Source: Blautia coccoides
Lineage (GTDB): Bacteria > Bacillota > Clostridia > Lachnospirales > Lachnospiraceae
NCBI RefSeq assembly: GCF_034355335.1
Contig: NZ_CP136422.1
Span: 387,001-451,000, forward strand
Direction of reading: 5' to 3'
DNA: 64,000 bases
Below are positions 38,467-48,981 of this stretch, one piece after another (the stretch's first letter is position 1; every line of letters starts with the position of its first letter). The position numbers were made by a program, and so were the translations under genes. A model generated the notes under the pieces. The model was not told the origin of the DNA. It saw only the letters and a list, made by a program, of their open reading frames with translations, and ran no database searches.

Positions 38467-39825
38467 GTGTACGGGAAAAAGGCTATAAAACGGGAAATTT
38501 ATCAAATCATTATTCCCATGATACTGGAAAACATACTTCAGATCTCAGCTAACCTGGTGATCACGGCTATGGTGGGGCGTCTGCTTGCAAATGATATTTC
38601 CGCACAGGGAATCTGTATCCGGATTACTGATACCTTATGGTGTTTTTACAAAGGTGTGGCAATAGGAGCCACGGTATTGATTGCCCGGGCATATGGCGGG
38701 GGCAGACATCAGGAGTGCAGGAAGATCGCGGAGCAGACCATGTTGACAGAACTGATCATTGTACTTGTCTTCCAGGTGGTGCTGTATTTTCAGGCACCGC
38801 TTTTTCTGGGATTTTTCTCTAAGGATGCCCAGATCCTTTCCCTGGCCCAAGGGTATATGAAGACGATCGTGTTCGGATTTCCCTTTGTAGTGATCATGAC
38901 AGTGGTCACTGCGTCTTTTCAGGGATACGGCAATACCAAGGTGCCCATGTATATTGCAGTGCTCATGAATGTGGTCAACATTGTGTGCGGTTACTGCTTT
39001 ATCTTCGGCGCATTCGGTATTCCGGGAATGGGGATCAAGGGAGCGGCAGCGGCTCTTGTGACGGCCCAGGCAGTGGGCGCGTGCACCGGACTTTATCTGC
39101 TGTACAAAAAGAAAGGCGGGCTTTTCCGGAAAATGCCTGCGGCGCACAGGTTTTTCAGTTTGGACAGAAAATGCGTTTACGAGATATACACAACAGGGAT
39201 TCCCGCCGCGCTGGAGAGTATGTTCTGGCAGTTCTCTGCCATAATTTTGAGCAAGGTCATTCTGTTTTACGGAAATCAGGCCTTTGCCGCATACCAGTTA
39301 GGCATCCAGGCTGAGGAGATCACAGAGATGCCGGCTATCGGATTCAGCACAGCGTCCACCACGCTGGCGGCAAGAGCCATCGGCAGGCAGGATGAAGAGC
39401 TGAGGAAGATATATTTTAAGGAGCTGCTGAAGGTGGGAGTTGTTATCAGCTCTGTCACTTCCCTGCTTCTGATCCTTCTGCCAAGATTCTTTATGACGCT
39501 GATGACAGATAAGCCTGAACTGCAGGCCATTGGTGTTGTGTATGTGTTTGTTATGGGATTTATCCAGATTCCCCAGAACCTGTCCAGGATATACAATGGA
39601 ACCATCAGGGCTATGGGATATAAGAACGCGCCCATGCTGGTGGCGGGATTCGGTATCTGGATCGTCAGGATTCCCCTGTGTATACTGGCCGCATACGGGC
39701 TGGGACTTCCCATCACGGCTATTTGGATCATCATTGCAGTGGATCAGATATCCAGGTTCCTGCTCAGCGCAGGCCTGTATTACCGGATCAGCAAAAAGCG
39801 GGAGCGTACGCTGGAGACAGCGTAG
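38467..39825 (+). CDS. MATE-family efflux transporter
   Basis: About 452 residues with twelve hydrophobic segments. The start is set at GTG 38467 because GGAGG stands five bases before it; in-frame codons further upstream (38407) would run through the terminator hairpin, and ATG 38455 has no good site. Two homologous halves begin REIYQIIIPMILENILQISANLVI and YEIYTTGIPAALESMFWQFSAI. It is only distantly similar to the other two MATE genes here. It is followed by the M42 peptidase gene. Substrate unknown. Confidence 0.9.
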   Translation: MYGKKAIKREIYQIIIPMILENILQISANLVITAMVGRLLANDISAQGICIRITDTLWCFYKGVAIGATVLIARAYGGGRHQECRKIAEQTMLTELIIVLVFQVVLYFQAPLFLGFFSKDAQILSLAQGYMKTIVFGFPFVVIMTVVTASFQGYGNTKVPMYIAVLMNVVNIVCGYCFIFGAFGIPGMGIKGAAAALVTAQAVGACTGLYLLYKKKGGLFRKMPAAHRFFSLDRKCVYEIYTTGIPAALESMFWQFSAIILSKVILFYGNQAFAAYQLGIQAEEITEMPAIGFSTASTTLAARAIGRQDEELRKIYFKELLKVGVVISSVTSLLLILLPRFFMTLMTDKPELQAIGVVYVFVMGFIQIPQNLSRIYNGTIRAMGYKNAPMLVAGFGIWIVRIPLCILAAYGLGLPITAIWIIIAVDQISRFLLSAGLYYRISKKRERTLETA

Positions 39826-39885
39826 CGTGTGTTTCAGGATCTCAGGAATTGGGTTCAGAAACACGCAGAGGGAAAGGAGGAAAAA

Positions 39886-40926
39886 ATGAGCAGAGAATTT
39901 TTATACGAGCTGCTTTCAACAGCATCCGTCTCGGGATTTGAGGAGGATATACAGAGAAAAGTTATTAAGTATGCAGATGAGTTTGCGGATGATATTTATA
40001 CAGATGAGATCGCCGATGTGGTGAGTGTCATAAACCCCGCGTCAAAGATAAAAGTCATGCTGTCTGCCCATATGGATGAGATTGGCCTGATGGTGTCACA
40101 TATTACGGAGAAAGGAATGCTCCATGTATCCAAAGCCGGGGGTATTTATCCGGATACTTACAAAGGCCAGAAAGTCAGGATCATGCATGAGGGAAACGTG
40201 GTATACGGCGCGGTCCGCAACCACAGTTCCCTGAATAAAAAAGAGACGGAGATCACGGATCTTATCATTGATATCGGAGCGGTTTCAAAAGAGGATGCAG
40301 AGCGCGCGGCAGCGCCGGGGGATCCGGTGATATTTGACACAGATCACAGGGAGCCTTTAAATGACCGGCTCTGTGCCCGGGGGCTTGACAACCGCCTGGG
40401 CGGTTACATCATAATGGAAGCTGCCAGGAAAGCAAAGGAAAAGGGATGTACCTGCGGTATCTACGCGGCAGCAACGGTTGGGGAGGAGCTGACTAAACAC
40501 GGAGCCTCCTGGTGTGCCGCCCGTATCGCCCCGACCTTGGCTGTTGTGGTGGATGTGACCTATACCAGTGACTATGAGGGTACAAGAGCCATTGAGAACG
40601 GAGAGATACTGTTAGGCGGCGGGCCTGTATTCCTGCAGAATTCCTTCAGCCATAAAATGCTGGTGGAGCGCCTGAAAAAGGCGGCGCAGGATCTGGAAAT
40701 AAGCTTCCAGTGGGAGAATGGCTGCGGCAGGACCTGTACGGACGCGGATGCCATCCATGTGACAGGCCGCGGAATTCCCACCACAGTCATGTCTATTCCC
40801 CTCCGCTATATGCATAATCCCGCAGAGGTGTGCAGCATGAGTGATGTGCAGGCCTGTATTGATGTGCTGGCGGAATTTTTGTGTGGTATCGGGCCTGAGA
40901 TCTGTCTCAAGCCGCTGGAAGTGTGA
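39886..40926 (+). CDS. M42-family metallo-aminopeptidase
   Basis: 346 residues from ATG 39886, directly after AAAGGAGG. Dinuclear-metal ligands and catalytic residues are visible: H62 with D64 (SAHMDEIG), D168 (RGLDNRLGG), E200-E201 (TVGEELTKHG), D223 (VVVDVTY) and H310 (RYMHNPAEV). Family members (glutamyl aminopeptidase, TET peptidases) trim peptides in the cytoplasm, and some are misannotated as cellulases. It overlaps no neighbour and is followed after seven bases by the EamA exporter, so peptide breakdown and metabolite export may be linked. Confidence 0.93.
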   Translation: MSREFLYELLSTASVSGFEEDIQRKVIKYADEFADDIYTDEIADVVSVINPASKIKVMLSAHMDEIGLMVSHITEKGMLHVSKAGGIYPDTYKGQKVRIMHEGNVVYGAVRNHSSLNKKETEITDLIIDIGAVSKEDAERAAAPGDPVIFDTDHREPLNDRLCARGLDNRLGGYIIMEAARKAKEKGCTCGIYAAATVGEELTKHGASWCAARIAPTLAVVVDVTYTSDYEGTRAIENGEILLGGGPVFLQNSFSHKMLVERLKKAAQDLEISFQWENGCGRTCTDADAIHVTGRGIPTTVMSIPLRYMHNPAEVCSMSDVQACIDVLAEFLCGIGPEICLKPLEV

Positions 40927-40933
40927 GGTGGTT

Positions 40934-42902
<1,969 letters not shown>

Positions 42903-42909
42903 AAAATGC

Positions 42910-42928
42910 TTGGTATGTTCCATACAAA
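42910..42928. promoter_or_regulatory. Palindrome TTGGTATG-TTC-CATACAAA, candidate LacI operator
   Basis: GTATG (42913-42917) and CATAC (42921-42925) are perfect arms around TTC, with further TT/AA symmetry outside. It lies between the LacI gene and the UroD-like gene. A further half-site, TGGTATG, at 43009-43015 overlaps a weak -10 (TATGAC, 18 bases after TTGTCT at 42988). Confidence 0.4.
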
Positions 42929-43106
42929 AATGATGTTTTTAAATTTTCTATTTTTGTAATTCGGTACTCTATCATCTTTTGTCCTGATTGTCTACAATAA
43001 TACTTAACTGGTATGACAATTGGGAGATGTCCCGAATATACAGGTGGTCTGCAGCGGCAGATACGCAGATATATTACGGGTGTAAACAGGATAGGAGGTA
43101 TATGAT

Positions 43107-44186
43107 ATGGTATCGAAATTTATGCAGACAGCGGCAAACAGGGATTATTCTAAGCACTGGCAGGCTGAGGGGAGTTTTCCGTGGATCTTCCAGCAGCCTA
43201 AACCGCCCATTGAAGAGCGCCCCATCAGCGTGAGGGAGAACTATATCCGATGCGTAAAGGGAGAGGAACCTTACTGGATGCCGGCGTATTTCTATGAATC
43301 CAACACGGTTTGGCCGGATGCCATGGAAGAACATCCCGTTCCCGAGGTGGATGGTTATGACTGGTGGGGTGTTGACTGGTTTATGGTGGACGGGATCAAT
43401 GGAATGATCACCCGGCCGGGAACCCGTACGATCTCCGATTTCGCCAAATGGAAAGAAGAACTTCCCTGGCCAGATCTGTCTGTTGTGGATTTTAAAGCTG
43501 ACGGAGAGAAGCTTCAGAAGGCCATGGACCCTGACCGGCCCCATATCTATGAGTGCGTGGAAGGCATTTTCGAGAGACTGCACGAGCTGATCCCATTTGA
43601 TGAGTCTCTGGTGGCTTTTTATGAGGAGCCGGAACTTCTGGAGGAGTTTTTCCAGAAGATGGCGGATTATAAGATTGAGAGCACAGAGCAGATTTTCAAA
43701 TATTACGGCAGGGTGGACGGCGTGCTCTATCATGATGACTGGGGGACACAGCGAAGCGGATTTTTCTCAAATGAAATGTTCAGGGAGCAGCTTATGCCTG
43801 CCACATCCCGTTATCTGAAATTCATAAAAGACCAGGGCAAATTTATAGAACTGCATTCCTGCGGACGCAATATGCAGTATGTGCCGGAAATGCTGGAGAT
43901 GGGAATTGATATGTGGACACCTCAGGCAAATGCAAATGACCCGGATTTCCTGCACAACACTTACGGAAAGCAGATGACCTTCTGTTTCCCTGTGAATATC
44001 GGGAATGACTGGGATGAAAAGCAGATCCGGACAGCCATCCGCGATTATGTGGACCACTTCGGAGAGAACGGCAGAATGATGGCGTGGATCATGACAGAGG
44101 TTCCGGACCCGGTAAAAGAGGAGATCGCCAGAGACGAGTTGTATCACTATTCTCTGGAATATTATAACAAACTTTACCACAGATAA
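43107..44186 (+). CDS. Uroporphyrinogen-decarboxylase-family (methyltransferase-like) protein
   Basis: 359 residues, preceded by AGGAGG. It is a TIM-barrel protein of the UroD/MtaA superfamily. ELHSCGRN places H250 and C252 in the His-x-Cys-Gly metal motif of zinc-dependent methyltransferases, while the substrate Arg residues of true HemE are not apparent. There are no haem genes nearby, which argues against HemE. Relatives in Clostridia act in demethylation of methoxylated aromatics or methylamines together with a corrinoid protein. No corrinoid gene is here, so partner and substrate remain unknown. Confidence 0.8.
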   Translation: MVSKFMQTAANRDYSKHWQAEGSFPWIFQQPKPPIEERPISVRENYIRCVKGEEPYWMPAYFYESNTVWPDAMEEHPVPEVDGYDWWGVDWFMVDGINGMITRPGTRTISDFAKWKEELPWPDLSVVDFKADGEKLQKAMDPDRPHIYECVEGIFERLHELIPFDESLVAFYEEPELLEEFFQKMADYKIESTEQIFKYYGRVDGVLYHDDWGTQRSGFFSNEMFREQLMPATSRYLKFIKDQGKFIELHSCGRNMQYVPEMLEMGIDMWTPQANANDPDFLHNTYGKQMTFCFPVNIGNDWDEKQIRTAIRDYVDHFGENGRMMAWIMTEVPDPVKEEIARDELYHYSLEYYNKLYHR

Positions 44187-44240
44187 AATTCTTGACTCTG
44201 AAATTTTGCGGTGATAAAATAAGATTACCGAGTGGCAGGA

Positions 44241-44275
44241 AGCGTAAATCCAGGTTTTGGATTTACGCTTTTTTT
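44241..44275 (+). terminator. Strong intrinsic terminator
   Basis: AGCGTAAATCC (44241-44251) pairs with GGATTTACGCT (44259-44269) over a 7-base loop and runs into seven T residues. Confidence 0.92.
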
Positions 44276-44358
44276 ATTGCACAGGGAAGTTTTCAGCGGT
44301 AGTTTATGGCAGCTTTTCTTAAAAGTCTCCAAATACAATTTCGGTATAGGAGGATATT

Positions 44359-45783
44359 ATGCAGAAAGAATTTTCAAAAAACAAAATGGGGACAGAGCCG
44401 ATCGGAAAGCTCATGCTGACCATGGGTATCCCTATGATCCTGTCCATGGTGCTGCAGGCATTTTATAACATTGTGGACAGTTACTTTGTGAGCTGTATGC
44501 CTGACGCAGGAGGTATTACAGGGCTGGGGGAGTACGGTGTCAATGCATTGACTCTGGCATTTCCCATACAGATGCTGATGGTCGCTGTGGGAGTAGGTAC
44601 CGGCGTGGGTATCAACGCACTGCTCTCCAGGAGTCTGGGACAGGGAGACAGGGAACGGGCCAGTAAAATTGCGGGAAATGCTATTTTTCTGGGAATCTGC
44701 ACATATGTTGTATTTCTACTGGCAGGACTTTTTGGAGTGGAGCCATATCTTAAGACACAGACGTCAGATCCGGTTGTATTGGAGATGGGGAGCGCATATC
44801 TGAGGATTTGCACTATTTTATCCTTTGGCGTTATTTTATTCATGATCTATGAGAAACTTCTGCAGGCAACCGGACGAACTGTGCTCTCCACAGCGGCACA
44901 GGTTGCAGGTGCAGTGACAAATATCATTTTAGACCCTGTTTTGATTTTCGGTTTGTTTGGTTTGCCTGAAATGGGCATTGAGGGCGCGGCTTACGCCACG
45001 GTGATGGGACAGTGTGTGTCCATGGTGCTGGGAGCATTCTTCCATCATGGCTTTAACCGCGATGTGGAATCCAGGCTCCGGTATCTGAAGCCGGATAAGG
45101 GTATTATTGCAGACATTTATAAAGTCGGTGTACCGGCAGTCATTATGCAGGCACTGATGTCTTTTATGACTTACGGTGTGAATATTATTTTCGGCAGGGT
45201 ATCAGGAGCGGCAGTGACAGCATACGGGATATATTATAAGATCCAGCAGTTTGTATTTTTTGCGGCTTTCGGACTCAATAACGCATTGATACCAATTGTG
45301 GCCTTTAACTATGGAATGCAGGATAAGCGGCGTGTGAAAAGCGGGGTCAAATACGGACTGCTGTATACACTTGGCATTATGTTTGTCGGTGCTTTGGGGC
45401 TCCAGATATTTGCGGAAAACGTAGCAGGAATCTTCTCCCTTTCCGCACAGACGCAGGCGCTCTGTGTGAAGGCCATCCGCATTGTCACCTGGGGGTATCT
45501 TTTTGTGGGGGCAAATGTGGCGCTTCAGGGAATCTTCCAGGCATTTGGAAATGGTGTGCGTTCTCTGATCCTTTCCATGGTAAGGCTTGTGATCGTTGCC
45601 CTTCCGCTTGCTTATTATTTTACTACACTTGAAAATGCTGAGGATCTGATATGGTGGGCTTTTCCCATTGCAGAGGGATGCGGGCTGCTTGTGGGGATGG
45701 TATTTATGAGGATGACGGCAAGGGAAAAGCTGAGGACGGCAGGTAATAGAAGAACAGAGAGGGAGGCGGAAAAATATGCATAA
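44359..45783 (+). CDS. MATE-family efflux transporter
   Basis: 474 residues, behind AGGAGG. Twelve hydrophobic segments. The first half starts IGKLMLTMGIPMILSMVLQAFYNIVDSYFV, the second IADIYKVGVPAVIMQALMSFMTYGVNIIF. It is longer than the other two MATE proteins, with a charged C-terminal tail. The last 8 bases overlap the cytidylate-kinase-like gene. Substrate unknown. Confidence 0.93.
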   Translation: MQKEFSKNKMGTEPIGKLMLTMGIPMILSMVLQAFYNIVDSYFVSCMPDAGGITGLGEYGVNALTLAFPIQMLMVAVGVGTGVGINALLSRSLGQGDRERASKIAGNAIFLGICTYVVFLLAGLFGVEPYLKTQTSDPVVLEMGSAYLRICTILSFGVILFMIYEKLLQATGRTVLSTAAQVAGAVTNIILDPVLIFGLFGLPEMGIEGAAYATVMGQCVSMVLGAFFHHGFNRDVESRLRYLKPDKGIIADIYKVGVPAVIMQALMSFMTYGVNIIFGRVSGAAVTAYGIYYKIQQFVFFAAFGLNNALIPIVAFNYGMQDKRRVKSGVKYGLLYTLGIMFVGALGLQIFAENVAGIFSLSAQTQALCVKAIRIVTWGYLFVGANVALQGIFQAFGNGVRSLILSMVRLVIVALPLAYYFTTLENAEDLIWWAFPIAEGCGLLVGMVFMRMTAREKLRTAGNRRTEREAEKYA

Positions 45784-46375
45784 AAAAATCATTACGATCA
45801 GCAGGGAATTCGGAAGCGGCGGCAGAACCATAGGGAAAATGGCGGCAGAGGAGCTGGGAATTTCCTGTTATGACAGGGAACTGATCGAGAGGGTGGCAGA
45901 GAATACCGGATTTGCTGCGGAATACGTCAGGGAACAGGGTGAGGATGTACCCGCCAGAAATTTATTTGCCTATGTCTCTGCGGGCAGAGGTATGGATGGT
46001 CTGTCTCCGGAAGACTATCTCTGGGCTGCCCAGAGTAAAGTTATATGGGAACTGGCTGAGAAAGAACCTTGCGTTATCGTTGGGAGATGCGCGGATTATG
46101 TACTGAGAAACAGAACCGATTGTCTGAATGTGTTTATACATGCATCTATGGAAAAGCGGGCCGAAAGAATTGTAAGGCTCTATGGAGAGCGGGATACATC
46201 ACCAATGAAACGTCTGAGAGAAAAGGATAAAAGAAGAAAAGTCAATTATAAGTATTACACAGATCGGGAGTGGGGTATGGCCCAGAACTATCATATCACA
46301 TTGGACAGCGGAGAACTGGGGCAGGAACGCTGTGTGCAGATTTTAACAGATCTGTATAAAACAGAATATGTGTGA
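45776..46375 (+). CDS. Cytidylate-kinase-like protein
   Basis: 199 residues. The P-loop ITISREFGSGGRTIGKMAAEEL and the following CYDRELIERVAENTGF are typical of the cytidylate-kinase-like family widespread in Clostridia, and CVIVGRCADYVLRN with RIVRLYGERD form the lid and Arg region. True CMP kinases have a fuller CMP-binding insert, so the substrate may differ. It is translationally coupled to the MATE gene by an 8-base overlap behind GGGAGG, a pairing worth noting but unexplained. Confidence 0.87.
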   Translation: MHKKIITISREFGSGGRTIGKMAAEELGISCYDRELIERVAENTGFAAEYVREQGEDVPARNLFAYVSAGRGMDGLSPEDYLWAAQSKVIWELAEKEPCVIVGRCADYVLRNRTDCLNVFIHASMEKRAERIVRLYGERDTSPMKRLREKDKRRKVNYKYYTDREWGMAQNYHITLDSGELGQERCVQILTDLYKTEYV

Positions 46376-46444
46376 TTTGTACAAGGTAAAACTGCCGTTC
46401 TATTGGGAGAATCGCTGAAAATTGTCCATACATTAAAAAAGCCC

Positions 46445-46473
46445 TTACAATAATTTCTGAAAGGTGTTATACT
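46445..46473 (+). promoter_or_regulatory. Sigma-A promoter of the CarD-like gene
   Basis: TTACAA (46445-46450) and TATACT (46468-46473) with a 17-base spacer. Transcription would start near 46480, leaving an 80-base leader that contains the hairpin at 46498-46533. Confidence 0.75.
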
Positions 46474-46497
46474 AAGACAGTAGGAACTCGCATTGAT

Positions 46498-46536
46498 AAG
46501 CCTTGTCTTGCCCTTTTCGGCAGGTCAGGGCTTTTC
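46498..46536 (+). promoter_or_regulatory. Attenuator-like leader hairpin upstream of the CarD-like gene
   Basis: A 15-base arm starting AAGCCTTGTC pairs with the arm ending TCAGGGCTT (14 of 15 positions pair, counting G-U) around a 6-base CTTTTC loop, then TTC. It lies between the promoter and the AAGGAG site at 46546-46551. It has the shape of an intrinsic terminator with a weak T-run, so premature termination may set CarD level. Confidence 0.5.
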
Positions 46537-46559
46537 TGGATATGGAAGGAGCGTGCCGT

Positions 46560-47048
46560 ATGATACAGGAAGGCGATATTGTAGTTTTTAAATGCAGAGG
46601 ATTGTATAAGGTTCAAAAAGTGGGAACTCTGAATTTTTCAGGTGCCGACAGGAAGAAAGTATACTATACGATGCAGTCTGTGGATGATGAAAAGGAAAAA
46701 GCATACATCCCTGTGGAAGGTGACCACAATATCAGGAGACCTGTGACAAGAGAAGAGGCGCTGACGTTGATTGATGAGATGGATGACATTGATATTCTCT
46801 GGGTTACAAATGAGCGGATGCGGGAACGGGAATACAAGTCCTGCATTTCAAGCTGCGAATGTGAAGCATGGGTTAAAATTCTGAAGACATTATACCAGAG
46901 AACCAGTAAAAGAGGCACTATTACCAGTATGGATAAAAAATACCGTCAGATAGCAGAGCGGGCACTGCACAGTGAATTCGCGTATGCTCTGGGTATTTCA
47001 GCAGACAAGGTAGATGACTTTATAAAGAGCAGAAAAAATGATGATTAA
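46560..47048 (+). CDS. CarD-family transcriptional regulator
   Basis: 162 residues from ATG 46560, behind AAGGAG; an upstream in-frame start would fall in the leader hairpin. The N-terminal RNA-polymerase-interacting Tudor-like fold is MIQEGDIVVFKCRGLYKVQKVGTL, followed by YYTMQSVDDEKEKAYIPVEG, and the C-terminal half is a helical bundle (LTLIDEMDDIDILWV, RQIAERALHSEFAYALGIS). CarD/CdnL proteins stabilise open complexes at rRNA and other promoters. It is monocistronic with a terminator behind. Confidence 0.88.
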   Translation: MIQEGDIVVFKCRGLYKVQKVGTLNFSGADRKKVYYTMQSVDDEKEKAYIPVEGDHNIRRPVTREEALTLIDEMDDIDILWVTNERMREREYKSCISSCECEAWVKILKTLYQRTSKRGTITSMDKKYRQIAERALHSEFAYALGISADKVDDFIKSRKNDD

Positions 47049-47076
47049 CAGACGATGAATAACAGACAGGATCATA

Positions 47077-47115
47077 CAAAATCCCTGGGCGCCATATCGG
47101 TGCACAGGGATTTTG
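47077..47115. terminator. Bidirectional intrinsic terminator
   Basis: CAAAATCCCTG (47077-47087) pairs with CAGGGATTTTG (47105-47115), A-rich on one side and T-rich on the other. It serves both the CarD-like gene and the convergent gene ending at 47125. Confidence 0.85.
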
Positions 47116-47124
47116 TTATTTCGT

Positions 47125-48078
47125 TTACCAACAGTTCTTGCATGCCTCGTACCTGCTTTCGGCCTGGGAAAGGGTAACCTGGCGTGCGTTATCAGGATTC
47201 ATATTGCCGCAGTTGGGAATGCGGTGGTATTTTTTGCCGGTAGCTGAAAGCCACACCATTTGCTCCACTGGCTGGGCGGCAGCGGCTTCCGCTTCCTGGG
47301 CAGCAGCAGCTTCGGCCTCCGCCTGAAGCCTTGCTTCCTCCTCGGCCTGCTGCTGTGCCTCGGCTTCTGCCTGCAGTCTGGCCTCTTCCTCCGCCTTCTG
47401 CTGCGCTTCAGCTTCTGCCTGCAGCCTTGCCTCTTCCTCCGCTTTTTGCTTTGCCTCAGCTTCCGCCTTTTGTTTTGCTTCCGCCTCAGCTTTTTGTTTC
47501 GCCTCAGCTTCCGCCTTTTGTTTTGCTTCCTTCTCGGCTTTTTGCTTTGCCTCTTCCTCGGCCTTTTTCTTTGCCTCAGCTTCCGCTTTCTTATCGGTGA
47601 CAGAGATATGTACGGCATTGCTGTTTTTGCCTTCCGCTGTCTTTAGATAGACGTTGCTTTCCCCTGTTTTTCCTGAGCTTTTGATCGTGCAGGATGTTTC
47701 GCCCTGGGAATAGTCAAGGGTCAGAAGGCTGCCGTCTGTTACCAGTTCAAGATTTTTGAGGCGGGCATCCTCGGGCTGGACCTGAATGTTGAGCTGATAT
47801 TCTGAATTCACATCCATCTCATAGTTGGAGGTGGGAGATATGGAAATCTTCTCAATATCAGGAGCGGATGCCTGGGCGTAGCCGAATGTACACAGGGACA
47901 GCAGGGATAAAGTTCCCAGGGCTGCGGTGTACTTTTTCTTCCTGAGCGGCTCTGCCCTGAATTTCCTCCGGTACAAAAAGATGGCCGGAATAAACAAGAT
48001 CCACGCATAGGGCAGCAGGTAGAGAAGCATTCCAAGGCCGAGCAGTGTCAGAAAAATTTTCATTATTATTTTACCCAT
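47125..48078 (-). CDS. Exported/membrane protein with Ig-like domain and long Glu/Ala/Lys helix
   Basis: 317 residues from ATG 48078, behind AAGGGGGG. Two hydrophobic segments (about 4-32 and about 47-65) probably anchor it. An Ig-like domain follows (about 72-155, beginning ISISPTSNYEMDVNSEYQL). Then about 100 residues of 8- and 16-residue repeats of the KAEAEAKQ type form a long helix or coiled coil like TolA domain II. The C-terminal 35 residues (YHRIPNCGNMNP then YEACKNCW) carry three Cys and a His and look like a small metal-binding or surface-recognition module. I do not know its function. Confidence 0.75.
   Translation of the reverse strand: MGKIIMKIFLTLLGLGMLLYLLPYAWILFIPAIFLYRRKFRAEPLRKKKYTAALGTLSLLSLCTFGYAQASAPDIEKISISPTSNYEMDVNSEYQLNIQVQPEDARLKNLELVTDGSLLTLDYSQGETSCTIKSSGKTGESNVYLKTAEGKNSNAVHISVTDKKAEAEAKKKAEEEAKQKAEKEAKQKAEAEAKQKAEAEAKQKAEAEAKQKAEEEARLQAEAEAQQKAEEEARLQAEAEAQQQAEEEARLQAEAEAAAAQEAEAAAAQPVEQMVWLSATGKKYHRIPNCGNMNPDNARQVTLSQAESRYEACKNCW
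47275..47590 (-). repeat. Intragenic tandem repeat encoding Ala/Glu/Lys helix
   Basis: 24-base units (8 residues, KAEAEAKQ-like) expand into 48-base units (16 residues, QKAEEEARLQAEAEAQ-like) toward the 3' end of the gene. Neighbouring units are nearly identical, so length variation between strains is likely. Confidence 0.85.
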
Positions 48079-48277
48079 AAAATCCCCCCTTTTTATTACT
48101 ATTTTAACACAAATAAACAATAATAAAAGAGTTGTAATGCAGGAAATACCTGAAAATTGCTGCCGGCGCGGAGCAGGCAGGAACTAGTTTTTTCTTGACA
48201 GGGATTGTATAATAGATAATAGCTGTTTGGCGGGTCTGCATTATAAACAAATATGTTATACACAGGAGGAAAATCTC

Positions 48278-48769
48278 GTGAATATAGGTGTTCGGAAGTT
48301 TGAAAAGAAAGATATAGAGAGCATGATATCCATATGGAATGAAGTGGTGGAGGAAGGTGTTGCCTATCCCCAGTTGGATCTGCTGGATGTGAGTACAGGA
48401 ACGGATTTTTTCTGCGGACAGACATACTGCGGGGTGGCAGAGGATTCTGCATCGGGTGAGATTTTGGGACTTTATATTCTGCATCCCAATAATGTGGGCA
48501 GATGCGGCCACATATCCAATGCCAGTTATGCAGTGAAATCCTCCGCAAGAGGAAAATATATTGGGGAGATGCTGGTAAAGGACTGTTTGATACAAGGGCG
48601 CAGATGCGGATTCAGGATCCTGCAGTTTAACGCTGTTGTGAGGACAAACAGGGCGGCGCGCCATCTGTACGAAAAACTGGGATTTAAACCGCTGGGCGTT
48701 ATCCCTGGTGGTTTTTTAATGAAGGATGGTCATTATGAAGATATCTGTCCATATTATATAGAATTGTAA
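48278..48769 (+). CDS. GNAT-family N-acetyltransferase
   Basis: 163 residues from GTG 48278, seven bases after GGAGG; an upstream TTG in frame is unlikely. GNAT motifs: IGVRKFEKKDIESMISIWNEVVEEG, YAVKSSARGKYIGEMLVKDCL (acetyl-CoA loop) and VRTNRAARHLYEKLGFKPLGVIPGG. The target is unknown; such proteins often acetylate amines, antibiotics or L-amino acids. TTGACA at 48195 with overlapping TATAAT and GATAAT hexamers lies upstream, but spacing is not standard. A terminator follows, so the gene is a single unit. Confidence 0.9.
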   Translation: MNIGVRKFEKKDIESMISIWNEVVEEGVAYPQLDLLDVSTGTDFFCGQTYCGVAEDSASGEILGLYILHPNNVGRCGHISNASYAVKSSARGKYIGEMLVKDCLIQGRRCGFRILQFNAVVRTNRAARHLYEKLGFKPLGVIPGGFLMKDGHYEDICPYYIEL

Positions 48770-48793
48770 ATAGAGTTGTATAAGGAAAATAAA

Positions 48794-48829
48794 AATGAGT
48801 CAGGTGCTTTGGTGCCCGGCTCATTTTTT
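48794..48829 (+). terminator. Intrinsic terminator after the GNAT gene
   Basis: AATGAGTC (48794-48801) pairs with GGCTCATT (48818-48825), one G-U included, followed by TTTT. Confidence 0.7.
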
Positions 48830-48944
48830 CATGGTCATTGGGCGGATGTGTGATGTGCCGGGAAATCTGCTTGGTGAATTGAAGAAGTAAGTTCCAGTTG
48901 GAAATCGTAAATTCCTATGGAACATTTTTTTGATTTGACGAAAA

Positions 48945-48981
48945 ACGATTGATATTTATTGTAAAACGATAAATATATATT
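48945..48981 (+). promoter_or_regulatory. Direct-repeat operator for the Xre-type regulator
   Basis: ACGATTGATATTTATT (48945-48960) and ACGATAAATATATATT (48966-48981) agree at 13 of 16 positions with a 21-base period, and the second runs into the -35 box. This is a natural autoregulatory site for the small Xre protein encoded downstream. Confidence 0.5.

Noticed and set aside
43107..44186. Annotation as haem-biosynthetic uroporphyrinogen decarboxylase (HemE)
   Set aside because: No haem genes nearby, and a His-x-Cys-Gly metal motif points to the methyltransferase branch of the superfamily.
47199..47646. Several open frames with Arg/Lys- or Leu/Phe-rich repeats on both strands
   Set aside because: They are shifted readings of the Glu/Ala/Lys tandem repeat in the gene at 47125-48078.
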